Assembly: GCF_011044995.1 (NCBI RefSeq)
Contig: NZ_JAAKZW010000002.1
Location: forward strand, 62,001-126,000
From: Streptomyces mesophilus
Lineage (GTDB): Bacteria > Actinomycetota > Actinomycetes > Streptomycetales > Streptomycetaceae
Direction: 5' to 3'
DNA length: 64,000 nucleotides
Of the stretch, positions 37,722-45,912 are shown piece by piece (position 1 is the first letter of the stretch; every line of letters begins with the position of its first letter). Under the pieces are notes generated by a model that saw only the letters and a list, made by a program, of their open reading frames with translations, had not been told where the DNA came from and ran no database searches. The position numbers and the translations under genes were made by a program.

Positions 37722-39158
37722 ATGGCACAGGGACATGTGGAGACGACCGAATACGACGTGGTGGTCCTGGGCGCGGGCCCGGTGGGCGAGAACGTGGCCG
37801 ATCGCGTACGGGCCGCGGGCCTGAGCTGCGCGGTGGTGGAGAGCGAACTGATCGGCGGCGAGTGCTCGTACTGGGCGTGCATGCCCAGCAAGGCGCTCCT
37901 TCGCCCGGTGATCGCCCGCTCCGACGCGCGCAAGGTGCCGGGCCTGAGCGCGGCGGTGCAGGGCCCGCTGGACGCCGCCGCGGTGCTCGCGAACCGGGAC
38001 GCGTTCACGAGCCACTGGAAGGACGACGGCCAGGCGGCCTGGCTGGACGGCATCGGCGTCCGGATCTACCGCGGTCACGGCAGCCTCGACGGCACGCGCC
38101 GGGTCAAGGTCAAGGGTCCCGAGGGCGAGCGTCATGTGCTCACGGCCCGGCACGCCGTCGCGGTCTGCACCGGCACCCGTGCCGCGCTGCCCGATCTGCC
38201 GGGCCTGACCGGCGCCCGCGCCTGGACCAGCCGCGAGGCGACCAGCGCGCAGTCCGTGCCGGGGCGGCTGATCGTGGTCGGCGGGGGAGTGGTGGCGACC
38301 GAGATGGCCACCGCCTGGCAGGCGCTCGGTGCGCAGGTCACTCTGCTCGTACGGGGATCAGGTCTGCTGCCGAAGATGGAGCCGTTCTGCGGGGAGCTGG
38401 TCGCGGAGGCGCTGCGCGAGGCCGGCGCCGACGTCCGCACCGGCACCTCGGCCACGTCCGTCTCGCGCTCCGGCGACACGGTCACGGTGACCTTGGACGA
38501 CGGCTCGACGCTCGAGGCCGAGGAACTGCTCATCGCGACCGGCCGCGCGCCGCGCACCGACGACATCGGCCTGGAGTCGGTGGGCATCACACCGGGCCGG
38601 TACCTCGACGTGGACGAGAGCTGCCGGGTGGTCGGCAGCGACTGGCTGTACGCGGTGGGCGACGCGAACGGGCGGGCGCTCCTCACCCACCAGGGCAAGT
38701 ACCAGGCACGGATCGCGGGCGCCGCGATCGTGGCCCGCGCCCAGGGCGTCCCGCTCCTGGAGACGGACCGCTGGGGCGCCCACGCGGCCACCGCGGACCA
38801 TGACGCGGTGACCCAGGTGGTCTTCACCGACCCCGAGGTCGCCTCCGTCGGCCCGTCCCTCGCCGAGGCGGAACGCTCCGGGCGCAAGGTCCGCGCCGTG
38901 GACTACGACATGGGCTCGGTCGCGGGCGCGTCCTTGTACGCCGAGGGCTACCGGGGCAAGGCCCGCATGCTGGTCGATCCCGACCGCGAGGTGCTCATCG
39001 GCGTGACGTTCGCCGGCCCGGGCGCGGGCGAACTGATCCAGGCGGCGGCGATCGCGGTGGCGGGCGAGGTCCCCATCGACCGCCTGTGGCACGCGGTGCC
39101 GGCGTATCCGACGATCAGCGAGGTGTGGCTGCGGTTGCTGGAGACGTACCGGGGCTGA
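37722..39158 (+). CDS. Pyridine nucleotide-disulfide oxidoreductase, class I
   Basis: 478 residues. FAD-binding GAGPVG near 17-22; redox pair Cys48/Cys53 in GGECSYWACMPSKALL; NAD(P) motif VVGGGVVATEMA; C-terminal dimer domain with HAVPAYPTISEVWLRL. The family consensus GGTCxNxGCxPSK is replaced by ECSYWACMPSK, and the usual His-x4-Glu pair near the C-terminus appears as HAVPAYPTISE. Mercuric-reductase / lipoamide-dehydrogenase-like; substrate unknown. Confidence 0.85.
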   Translation: MAQGHVETTEYDVVVLGAGPVGENVADRVRAAGLSCAVVESELIGGECSYWACMPSKALLRPVIARSDARKVPGLSAAVQGPLDAAAVLANRDAFTSHWKDDGQAAWLDGIGVRIYRGHGSLDGTRRVKVKGPEGERHVLTARHAVAVCTGTRAALPDLPGLTGARAWTSREATSAQSVPGRLIVVGGGVVATEMATAWQALGAQVTLLVRGSGLLPKMEPFCGELVAEALREAGADVRTGTSATSVSRSGDTVTVTLDDGSTLEAEELLIATGRAPRTDDIGLESVGITPGRYLDVDESCRVVGSDWLYAVGDANGRALLTHQGKYQARIAGAAIVARAQGVPLLETDRWGAHAATADHDAVTQVVFTDPEVASVGPSLAEAERSGRKVRAVDYDMGSVAGASLYAEGYRGKARMLVDPDREVLIGVTFAGPGAGELIQAAAIAVAGEVPIDRLWHAVPAYPTISEVWLRLLETYRG

Positions 39159-39172
39159 GACGTTTCGTGACC

Positions 39173-39212
39173 GAGGCGCTCCGACCGACCGTGAGGCCGG
39201 TCAGAGCGCCTC
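39173..39212. terminator. Bidirectional terminator hairpin
   Basis: A 9-bp outer stem GAGGCGCTC/GAGCGCCTC (39173-39181 with 39204-39212) with further inner pairing, overlapping the end of the downstream minus-strand gene. Confidence 0.65.
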
Positions 39213-41576
39213 GCGCTTCTGCAGCCAGGTCGTGGCGATCCAGCCGGGGGCGATCGGCAGCCAGAACGTCAGGAGACGGAAGAGGATCACGGCGGAGAAC
39301 GCCGTCGAGCCGGTGATCCCGGTCGCGGCCGCGAGACCGCCGGAAAGGACCGCCTCCACCGCGCCCAGACCGCCGGGCGTCGGGACGAGGGATCCGGCGG
39401 TCTTGCCGATCAGGAAGACGACGGCGACGGTCGCGAACTGCACCGGCTTGTCGTCCTCGAAGGCGAGCACCGAGGCCCACAGCGCGAGGCTGCCCGCCAG
39501 CGGCAGCAGGAACGCCCCGCCCACGCCGAACGCGAGCCGCACCGGATCCCGGGCCAGTTCGAGCATCCGCGGACCGACATCGCTGAGGTACGGCTTCACA
39601 CGGTCGAGTGCGAACTTCCTGAGCCGCGGCACGGTCGCGATCACCACGCCGATCAGCGCCACCGCGAGCAGCACCGTCACGATCACCGACGAGGGCGGCA
39701 GCTGCGAGCCCGTGGACGAACCCGACAGCGAACCGAAGAGCATCACCAGGAGCAGGAACGCGCCGAACATCGCGATCTGCGAGGCCGCCATACAGGTCAC
39801 CGCCAGGCCGGAAGCCACTCCTGCCTTCTGCAGAAACCGGGTGTTGACCGCGAGCCCGCCCACCGCCGCCGGCGTCACCAGCGTGACGAAGGAGGCCGCG
39901 AGCTGGGCCAGCAACAGGCGGACGTAGTTGAGCCGCATGGGCACGAACCCGGCGAGGTTCATGGCGGCCGCCAGATACGTCACCGCCGCCCCGGCCAGCG
40001 CGAGCAGCGCCCAAGGCCAGGAGATCCCCTTGAACACCTCACCGATCGACTGCGAGGCGAACTGCCCGATGAGGAAGTACACGGCGACACAGCCGCCGAG
40101 CGCGGACAGGATCGTGCGCGGCTGCAGCCGCTCGTAGACCACGGCCTTCGCGGCCGGCGCCTCCGGCTGGAACGCGAGGATCTCCTTGCCCACCTGCTCG
40201 AGCACACCCTTGTTGCGGCGCAGCCGTGAACGGGTGGTCAGGCTCAGGCCCGCGGGCCGCAGCAGCGGCAGCACGGCGCCGAGGGTGGCGTCGCCGAGTA
40301 CGGTCCGGGCGGTGCGCACGGCCCGCTCGGGGTCGGTCAGCAGGCCGAGCGTGACAAGGAGTTCCGCGTCGTCGAGCCGGTGCTGCAGCGCGGCCGCGGC
40401 GACCCCGCCCGCTTCGAGGCGGGTCAGCCACACCTTGCCGTCGTCGCCGACGAGAAACGCGTCGGCGGACATCCGCCGGTGGCTGATCTGGTGCTGGTGC
40501 AGATCCTCCGCGACCTGCCAGACCTTTTCGAGCAGAGCGTCGGTGAGCTCCTCGGGCGCGAGGCGGTCCAGGGTCCGGCCCGGCACATCCTCGTACGCGA
40601 AAAGCACCGCGTCGGCGTTGAGTTTGCGGACGGCGGCCAGGCGCGGGGTCCGGATCCCGCTGTGCCGCACGGCGAGGGCGAGCAGCGTGCGCTGCTCCAC
40701 CAGATGCTGCAGGGACATCAGTCCCTGGCTCTGCGCGGGCCGCCGCAGCCGCAGCCGCTGATACAGCCGGTACGCGAGACCCGCCGTGATCCGGTCGCGG
40801 TCGAGCACGGTGACCGTGAACCGTTCGTCGGTGTCGGTGAACGCCTCGTAGCGCCGCGTACCGTCCCGTGCGTTGGCGATCCGCCGGCTGGTCACCGGCG
40901 GCAGGTCCGTCTCGGCGAGCGCGGCCGCGACATCCGCGTCTGTCGGCGACGGATCGGTCGTCCCGCGCAGCCAGCGCACCGCGAACGCGACGAGCCGGCC
41001 GAGCAGGAACGTCAGGAGCATGCCGGGCAGCGTGGCCGTGTTCCCGACGAGCGCGGCGAGCGCGGTGACGACCAGACCGCCCCAGGCGGCGTTGCGCAGC
41101 AGATACCGGTCGGCGAAGCCGACGACGGTGATGAACGCGACGACGGTGGCGATGTACAGATGCAGCGGCGCGATGTTCCCGCCGCCGCCGGGCCGCTGCG
41201 CGAGAGCGCGCTGCACCACGTCGGGCCCGGGCCCGAGCACATAGAGGTTGAGTCCGAGCGCCACGAGATACGCGATGAGCGCGGCGAGCACGCCATTGGT
41301 GACCAGCCGGGCCTCACCGCGGAACAGCCGCTCGACGGCCACGAACGCGGGCACCGCGGCCATCACCACACCGGCCGCGAAGACGATCGGCGCGAGCAGC
41401 AGATCCGGCACGGCCCGCTGCAGCACCGCGAGCCCGATCACGAGCACGAGCCCGGCCAGGGCGAGGATCATCCGGACCCGGTCCACCGGGCGCCGGGTCG
41501 GACCCCGGCGCCCGGAGGCGGCCCCGGGGCGTGCGGAGGCGACCCCGCGGTCCTTCGCGTCGCCGCTCAGCGTCAC
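39201..41576 (-). CDS. Membrane protein: N-terminal helices, dead kinase-like domain and UPF0104/LPG-synthase-type C-terminal membrane domain
   Basis: 791 residues. Six or so N-terminal helices (about 36-210), a soluble kinase-like domain (about 240-490), then a flippase/LPG_synthase_TM (PF03706) domain (about 500-785) with the family-typical SLVPTPGGLGAVEAVLSGGL. In related Streptomyces proteins, from memory, the middle domain keeps an HRDL...DFG pattern; here that region reads HRRMSADAFLV (His366) and LTRLEAGG, so both the catalytic Asp and the DFG Asp appear lost. Probably a lipid-transport or cell-surface protein whose middle domain is a ligand sensor. Confidence 0.82.
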   Translation of the reverse strand: MTLSGDAKDRGVASARPGAASGRRGPTRRPVDRVRMILALAGLVLVIGLAVLQRAVPDLLLAPIVFAAGVVMAAVPAFVAVERLFRGEARLVTNGVLAALIAYLVALGLNLYVLGPGPDVVQRALAQRPGGGGNIAPLHLYIATVVAFITVVGFADRYLLRNAAWGGLVVTALAALVGNTATLPGMLLTFLLGRLVAFAVRWLRGTTDPSPTDADVAAALAETDLPPVTSRRIANARDGTRRYEAFTDTDERFTVTVLDRDRITAGLAYRLYQRLRLRRPAQSQGLMSLQHLVEQRTLLALAVRHSGIRTPRLAAVRKLNADAVLFAYEDVPGRTLDRLAPEELTDALLEKVWQVAEDLHQHQISHRRMSADAFLVGDDGKVWLTRLEAGGVAAAALQHRLDDAELLVTLGLLTDPERAVRTARTVLGDATLGAVLPLLRPAGLSLTTRSRLRRNKGVLEQVGKEILAFQPEAPAAKAVVYERLQPRTILSALGGCVAVYFLIGQFASQSIGEVFKGISWPWALLALAGAAVTYLAAAMNLAGFVPMRLNYVRLLLAQLAASFVTLVTPAAVGGLAVNTRFLQKAGVASGLAVTCMAASQIAMFGAFLLLVMLFGSLSGSSTGSQLPPSSVIVTVLLAVALIGVVIATVPRLRKFALDRVKPYLSDVGPRMLELARDPVRLAFGVGGAFLLPLAGSLALWASVLAFEDDKPVQFATVAVVFLIGKTAGSLVPTPGGLGAVEAVLSGGLAAATGITGSTAFSAVILFRLLTFWLPIAPGWIATTWLQKREAL

Positions 41577-41718
41577 CAGTGTCAGCCGTCCGCCATGAAC
41601 TGTGCTTTCCCGAGGTTCTCCGACCTCATGATCCTGGCACGCGGCCGCCCGGCGGAACCTGTGGTCTTAGCCCGCACGGGGCACGGTCCGCACGACCGTG
41701 CCCCGCTCCCGGAACCCC

Positions 41719-42060
41719 TCAGACCAGGCTCGCCCCGAGCGCCTCGGCGAGCCGCAGATGCCCGGCGGCCTCCTCGGCGCGGCCCTGCCGCTCCAAGGTG
41801 CGGCCGAGCATCAGGCGCGCGTAGTGCTCCACCGGGTCGAGGTCGAGCACGGCACGCAACTCGGCTTCGGCGCGGGTGAGTTGCGCGGAGTGGTAGTACG
41901 CGCGGGCCAGCAGCAGCCGGGGCGCGACCTGCTCCGGGACCTCCTCGACCAGCGAGCCGAGCACCCGGGCGGCGGCCGCGTAGTCCTTGGCCTCGAAGAA
42001 CAGGCCGGCGCGCTCCCAGCGCTCGGTGGGGCTTCCCTGGGTGTAGTACGTGTGCGTCAC
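41719..42060 (-). CDS. Small tetratricopeptide-repeat protein
   Basis: 113 residues forming about three TPR helical pairs (RWERAGLFFEAKDYAAAARV, APRLLLARAYYHSAQLTRAE, HYARLMLGRTLERQGRAEEA). A scaffold with no catalytic motif. GGAGGTCACCCC precedes GTG 42060, a strong site. Related to TPR proteins often found next to UPF0104 genes. Confidence 0.83.
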   Translation of the reverse strand: MTHTYYTQGSPTERWERAGLFFEAKDYAAAARVLGSLVEEVPEQVAPRLLLARAYYHSAQLTRAEAELRAVLDLDPVEHYARLMLGRTLERQGRAEEAAGHLRLAEALGASLV

Positions 42061-42216
42061 GGGGTGACCTCCTTCGGGCGGGTCAACGGCAGCTGGTAGT
42101 TGAATATTCCACCAGTCGTACGTGGGGGTGTCCTCCGCTTGTACGGGGGCCCTCGGCGTACATGGGGAGGGCGCCGGCAGCCGACAGGTGCCCGCTCGAC
42201 TAGCCTGAACCGCACG

Positions 42217-43347
42217 ATGAACCGTCTGACCACGTCATGGGGCGCCTGCGACCTCACACGCCACCCCGTCGACCCCCGCGATCAGCTCCGCGCCTGGGAC
42301 GCCTCCGACGAGTACCTGCTCGAGCACCTGGACGACGTCGGCCTCGACGGCCGCCGGATCGTCGTGCTCGGCGACCGCTGGGGAGCGCTCACCACCGCGC
42401 TCGCCTCGTACGCACCCGTCCAGATCACCGACTCCTGGCTCACACGCCAGGCCACCACGGAGAACCTGGCCCGCGCCGGCGCCACCGCGGGGGACCTGCT
42501 GACCACGCAGGACACGCCCCCGGCCCGTATCGACGTGCTGCTCGTCCGCGTGCCCAAGAGCCTCGCGCTCCTGGAGGACCAGCTGCACCGCCTCGCCCCC
42601 GCGCTGCACGCGCGGAGCGTGGTGATCGGCACGGGCATGGTCAAGGAGATCCACACCTCGACGCTCCAGCTCTTCGAGCGGATCGTCGGCCCGACGAAGA
42701 CCTCCCTGGCCAAGAAGAAGGCCCGGCTGATCTTCGCGACGCCCGACCCGGACCTGTCGCGCGAGGCCGACCCCTGGCCGTACCGCTATCAACTGCCCAC
42801 CGGAATCGGCCCGATGAGCGGCCGCGGCGTGACCAACCACGCGGGCATCTTCTGCGCCGACCGCCTCGACATCGGCACCCGCTTCCTCCTCGGCCACCTC
42901 CCGGACACAACGGGTGCCGCGCGCATCGTGGACCTCGGCTGCGGCAACGGCGTCGTCGGTACGGCGGCGGCGCTCGCGAACCCCGAGGCCGAGGTGGTCT
43001 TCACCGACGAGTCGTACCAGGCGGTCGCCTCCGCCGAAGCCACGTACCGGGAGAACGCCGAGGGGAAGGCGGAGTTCCTGGTGGGGGACGGCCTTGCCGG
43101 GCTGCCCGCGGGGAGCGTCGACCTGGTGCTCAACAACCCGCCGTTCCACAGCCATCAGGCCGTCACGGACTCCACCGCACGGCGGATGTTCGCCGACGCC
43201 CGCCGGGCGCTGCGGCCGGGCGGCGAGCTGTGGGTGGTCGGCAACCGGCACCTCGGGCACCACGTCTCGCTGCGGCGGATCTTCGGTAACTGCCGGATGG
43301 TCGCGGGCAACCCGAAGTTCGTCGTGCTGCGGGCGACCAAGCGCTGA
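42217..43347 (+). CDS. RlmG/RsmC-type class I rRNA methyltransferase
   Basis: 376 residues in two halves. The C-terminal half has SAM motif IVDLGCGNGVVG and the N2-guanine methyltransferase signature NNPPFHSHQ; the N-terminal half is a degenerate copy (IVVLGDRWGALTTALA), as in RlmG and RsmC. The expected reaction is methylation of a guanine N2 in rRNA. ATG 42217 gives the family N-terminus. Confidence 0.88.
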   Translation: MNRLTTSWGACDLTRHPVDPRDQLRAWDASDEYLLEHLDDVGLDGRRIVVLGDRWGALTTALASYAPVQITDSWLTRQATTENLARAGATAGDLLTTQDTPPARIDVLLVRVPKSLALLEDQLHRLAPALHARSVVIGTGMVKEIHTSTLQLFERIVGPTKTSLAKKKARLIFATPDPDLSREADPWPYRYQLPTGIGPMSGRGVTNHAGIFCADRLDIGTRFLLGHLPDTTGAARIVDLGCGNGVVGTAAALANPEAEVVFTDESYQAVASAEATYRENAEGKAEFLVGDGLAGLPAGSVDLVLNNPPFHSHQAVTDSTARRMFADARRALRPGGELWVVGNRHLGHHVSLRRIFGNCRMVAGNPKFVVLRATKR

Positions 43348-43449
43348 GGCCGGGTCCGGGTGCTGCGCCGGGGGAGCGTGGGGCCGGACGGAGGGGCAAC
43401 CTCCGCCCCCTGAGCGACTTTCCCGCACCCAACGGCTACCTTGAGCCGC

Positions 43450-44415
43450 ATGAGCAATCTTGACCGTGAGGCAGCGCTGTCCGTGTGCGGCGGACGCGGA
43501 TTCGTCGTGGCCGAGCCCGTACGCGAGCTCCTCACCCCGCGTACGGTGCGGCTCGGCGAGTCCACCGAAGTGCGGCGGCTGCTGCCCAACTTGGGACGCC
43601 GTATGGTCGGCGCCTGGTGCTTCGTCGACCACTACGGTCCCGACGACATCGCCGACGAGCCCGGGATGCAGGTGCCGCCGCATCCCCACATGGGTCTGCA
43701 GACCGTCAGCTGGCTGCACGACGGCGAGGTGCTGCACCGCGACTCCACCGGTTCGCTCGCCACGATCCGCCCGCGCGAACTCGGCCTGCAGACCACGGGA
43801 TCGGCGATCAGCCACTCCGAGGAGACGCCCAAGTCCCACTCGCGTTTCCTGCACGGCGCCCAGCTGTGGACCGCGCTGCCCGACGGCGCCCGGCACGTGG
43901 ACGCCCACTTCGAGCACCACACGGAGCTGCCGCAGCTCACGTCCGCCGGACTGACGGCGACGGTCATCCTCGGCACGCTCGACACGGCGACCTCGCCCGG
44001 CGCCACGTACTCACCGATCGTCGGCGCGGACCTGACGCTGACCCGCGGCACCGAAACATCGCTGCCCCTGGAGCCGGACTTCGAGTACGCGGTCCTCTCC
44101 ATGTCCGGCGAGGTCCACGTGGACGCCGTCCCCGTCGTCCCGGGCTCGATGCTCTATCTCGGCTGCGGCCGCACCCAACTCCCGCTGCGCGCCGAGTCGG
44201 ACGCCTCGATCATGCTCCTGGGCGGCGAGCCGTTCGAGGAGGAGATCATCATGTGGTGGAACTTCATCGGGCGTACCCAAGAGGATATCGCTCAGGCCCG
44301 TTCGGACTGGATGAACGGCGATCGGTTCGGTGAAGTGAAGGGCTATGACGGGGACCCAATCCCCGCGCCTGAGCTCCCGTCAGTGCCACTGAAGCCGCGG
44401 GGTCGGGTTCGCTGA
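43450..44415 (+). CDS. Pirin-family protein, C-terminus at an element junction
   Basis: 321 residues, bicupin. Metal ligands in PPHPHMGLQTVSW and the later HSRFLHGAQLW; C-terminal EEIIMWWNFIGRTQEDIAQA. Pirins are iron-containing, some with quercetinase activity, others transcriptional cofactors. The last ~110 bp (after about 44283) has lower third-position GC (CAA, ATA, TCA codons) than the rest, and a second, higher-GC version of this 3' end lies at 49003-49145, so the present tail may have been supplied by an integrated element. Confidence 0.9.
   Translation: MSNLDREAALSVCGGRGFVVAEPVRELLTPRTVRLGESTEVRRLLPNLGRRMVGAWCFVDHYGPDDIADEPGMQVPPHPHMGLQTVSWLHDGEVLHRDSTGSLATIRPRELGLQTTGSAISHSEETPKSHSRFLHGAQLWTALPDGARHVDAHFEHHTELPQLTSAGLTATVILGTLDTATSPGATYSPIVGADLTLTRGTETSLPLEPDFEYAVLSMSGEVHVDAVPVVPGSMLYLGCGRTQLPLRAESDASIMLLGGEPFEEEIIMWWNFIGRTQEDIAQARSDWMNGDRFGEVKGYDGDPIPAPELPSVPLKPRGRVR
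44303..44333 (+). repeat. 31-bp identical core shared with 49033-49063 (candidate att site, left)
   Basis: CGGACTGGATGAACGGCGAT plus CGGTTCGGTGA is identical at 44303-44333 and 49033-49063, inside the pirin 3' coding region and its displaced copy; flanking homology is only partial. Confidence 0.6.
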
Positions 44416-44535
44416 CCTGCGCATATGTCTGATCAGCCGGTGACGCACACTGTGAGGAAGTAGGGAGCCGCGCGCGGTGAGCGACGGTTGCTTGGAGCCC
44501 TTCTTCGAAGTGTCGAAGCCTCGAAGGAGATCAGC

Positions 44536-44958
44536 ACGACGACCGCACCAGACAGTGTGCCCCTGCATGCCCTCGCCGAAGACAACCTCGCCGCGGCGAG
44601 TCCGGACCTGCTGCGCGCGATGGTCAAGACGTTCGCCGACGCGCTGTTGTCGGCGCAGGCCGACACCCACCTGCTGGCGTTCACCGCCTTTCCACGCGAG
44701 ATCTGGCGGCAGATCTGGTCCAACAACCCACAGGAGCGGCTGAACAAGGAGATCCGCCGCCGGACCGACGTGGTCGGGAACTTCCCCGACCGCACCGCGG
44801 TGATCCGCCTGGTCGGCGCGGTCCTGGCCGAGCAGAACGACGAATGGTCCGAAGCCCGCCGCTACATGAGCCGCGAACTCCTTGCCAAGGCCCGCCTGAA
44901 CCCGATCGACGGAGAAACCGACGATCTCGCCCTGCCGACCGAACACTGCATAATCTGA
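44536..44958 (+). pseudogene. IS256-family transposase remnant, internally deleted
   Basis: The reading frame joins the first about 38 residues of an IS256-type transposase ([20 protein letters not shown]) directly to the last about 95 ([20 protein letters not shown], then [20 protein letters not shown] to [13 protein letters not shown] end), so about 280 residues including the DDE Asp positions are gone. The likely ATG has become ACG at 44536. Inactive scar. The gene lies 120 bp after the pirin stop and shows that mobile DNA entered this site. Confidence 0.85.
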
Positions 44959-45546
44959 AAATGGATCACCGAGTGGCCGTCGATACACCACTCCAGCGGA
45001 CGTGACCCGCCGCGACCGCAACACCGCAGAGCACGACGGCTGTTCGCCTGTGAATTTTCCTGACCGCCATAGAACCCGTGATGGCGAGCGAGCCCGTCCA
45101 GGGCTCGGCTTTCCTTCATCACAGGGAGCATCGGGGACTGCCCGGCCCGCATCCTCGCAAGTCCGAGGGGCAAGTCCTTCTCGAAGAGTGCGCCTCGGTA
45201 GGCATCGGGCACGCGGAGCCCGTTGATGTCAGCGCTCGGCGTCCCCGGACCGCGGCCGTCACTGCTCGCCGTACAGGAGCCCGTCTGCGAGGAGTTCGAG
45301 CAGACCAGTGCGCCGGCATTGCGCGAGGCGAGTCCGTCGAACGGACGGGACAGCTCGGCCTTCGCCGCGCGCTGACCGCAGCCCGACGACTGCCGCCAGT
45401 ACTGCCACGGCTGCCACTCTCCCTATGTGCGGGGGCCGCATAAGTGGCGGGGCGCGTGCGGGGGCGTTTCCAGGAAGACGGCCCCGGGGGTCCGCAGCGC
45501 GTGCCACAGTTGGGCCAGGGGACGGCTCAGCAGGGGGAACAGGGCC
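44959..45546. other. Island spacer, no confident gene
   Basis: 588 bp. The first about 60 bp look like the IS256-type right flank (GTCGATACACCACTCCAGCG). Open frames exist on both strands (for example 44862-45212 minus and 45078-45443 plus) but none has a recognisable domain, a good ribosome-binding site or clear codon bias, so I leave them uncalled. The promoter of the EACC1-caspase operon should lie here; the last 20 bp hold GGGGGA before the EACC1 ATG. Confidence 0.5.
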
Positions 45547-45912
45547 ATGGACATCGGCATCTCAATCGGCGCGGAAGCCGACGAGGCAGAGCTTCGTTCG
45601 CTGTACCAGTGGCTTCGGGACGACAGCCACGTACGGCGGTACGCCCGGGTGCGCCTCGACGAGAAGGAGCCTGCCCCCGGACATATGGGCGGCGACCTCG
45701 AGGGCATCCGGCTCATGCTCGAGAGCGGGTTCCAGCTGGCGAACTTCGTTCTCGCCTGGCTGGCCTGGCGGGGCTCGCGTCCCAAGCCGCCCGAGATCAC
45801 CGTCGAGTCCGGCGGCGTGACGGTGACGCTTTCGGGCCAGGACGCCGCGACCGCCGAGCGGATCCTGGCGGCCCTGCGCACGGGCGCTCCCCCGGACCCC
45901 GACGGTCCATGA
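45547..45912 (+). CDS. EACC1-like effector-associated component
   Basis: 121 residues. Resembles the effector-associated constant component (EACC1) family found beside or fused to caspase-like and other effectors in actinobacterial conflict systems: acidic N-terminal helix (EADEAELRSLYQWLRDD), basic strand (VRRYARVRLDE), a Gly/Pro turn (PAPGHMGGDLEG), a hydrophobic helix (FQLANFVLAWLAWRGSR) and a final beta hairpin (ITVESGGVTVTLSG). Thought to couple a sensor to an effector; the exact role is unproven. Its stop overlaps the caspase gene start as ATGA, so the two are made together. Assignment is by pattern memory, not a search. Confidence 0.72.
   Translation: MDIGISIGAEADEAELRSLYQWLRDDSHVRRYARVRLDEKEPAPGHMGGDLEGIRLMLESGFQLANFVLAWLAWRGSRPKPPEITVESGGVTVTLSGQDAATAERILAALRTGAPPDPDGP

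Noticed and set aside
44862..45212. Minus-strand open frame of 116 codons across the IS256 right flank
   Set aside because: It overlaps the transposase remnant antisense, has no recognised domain and no good ribosome-binding site.
45078..45443. Plus-strand open frame upstream of EACC1
   Set aside because: Composition is Arg/Pro-rich as in many chance frames in high-GC DNA, with no family resemblance.
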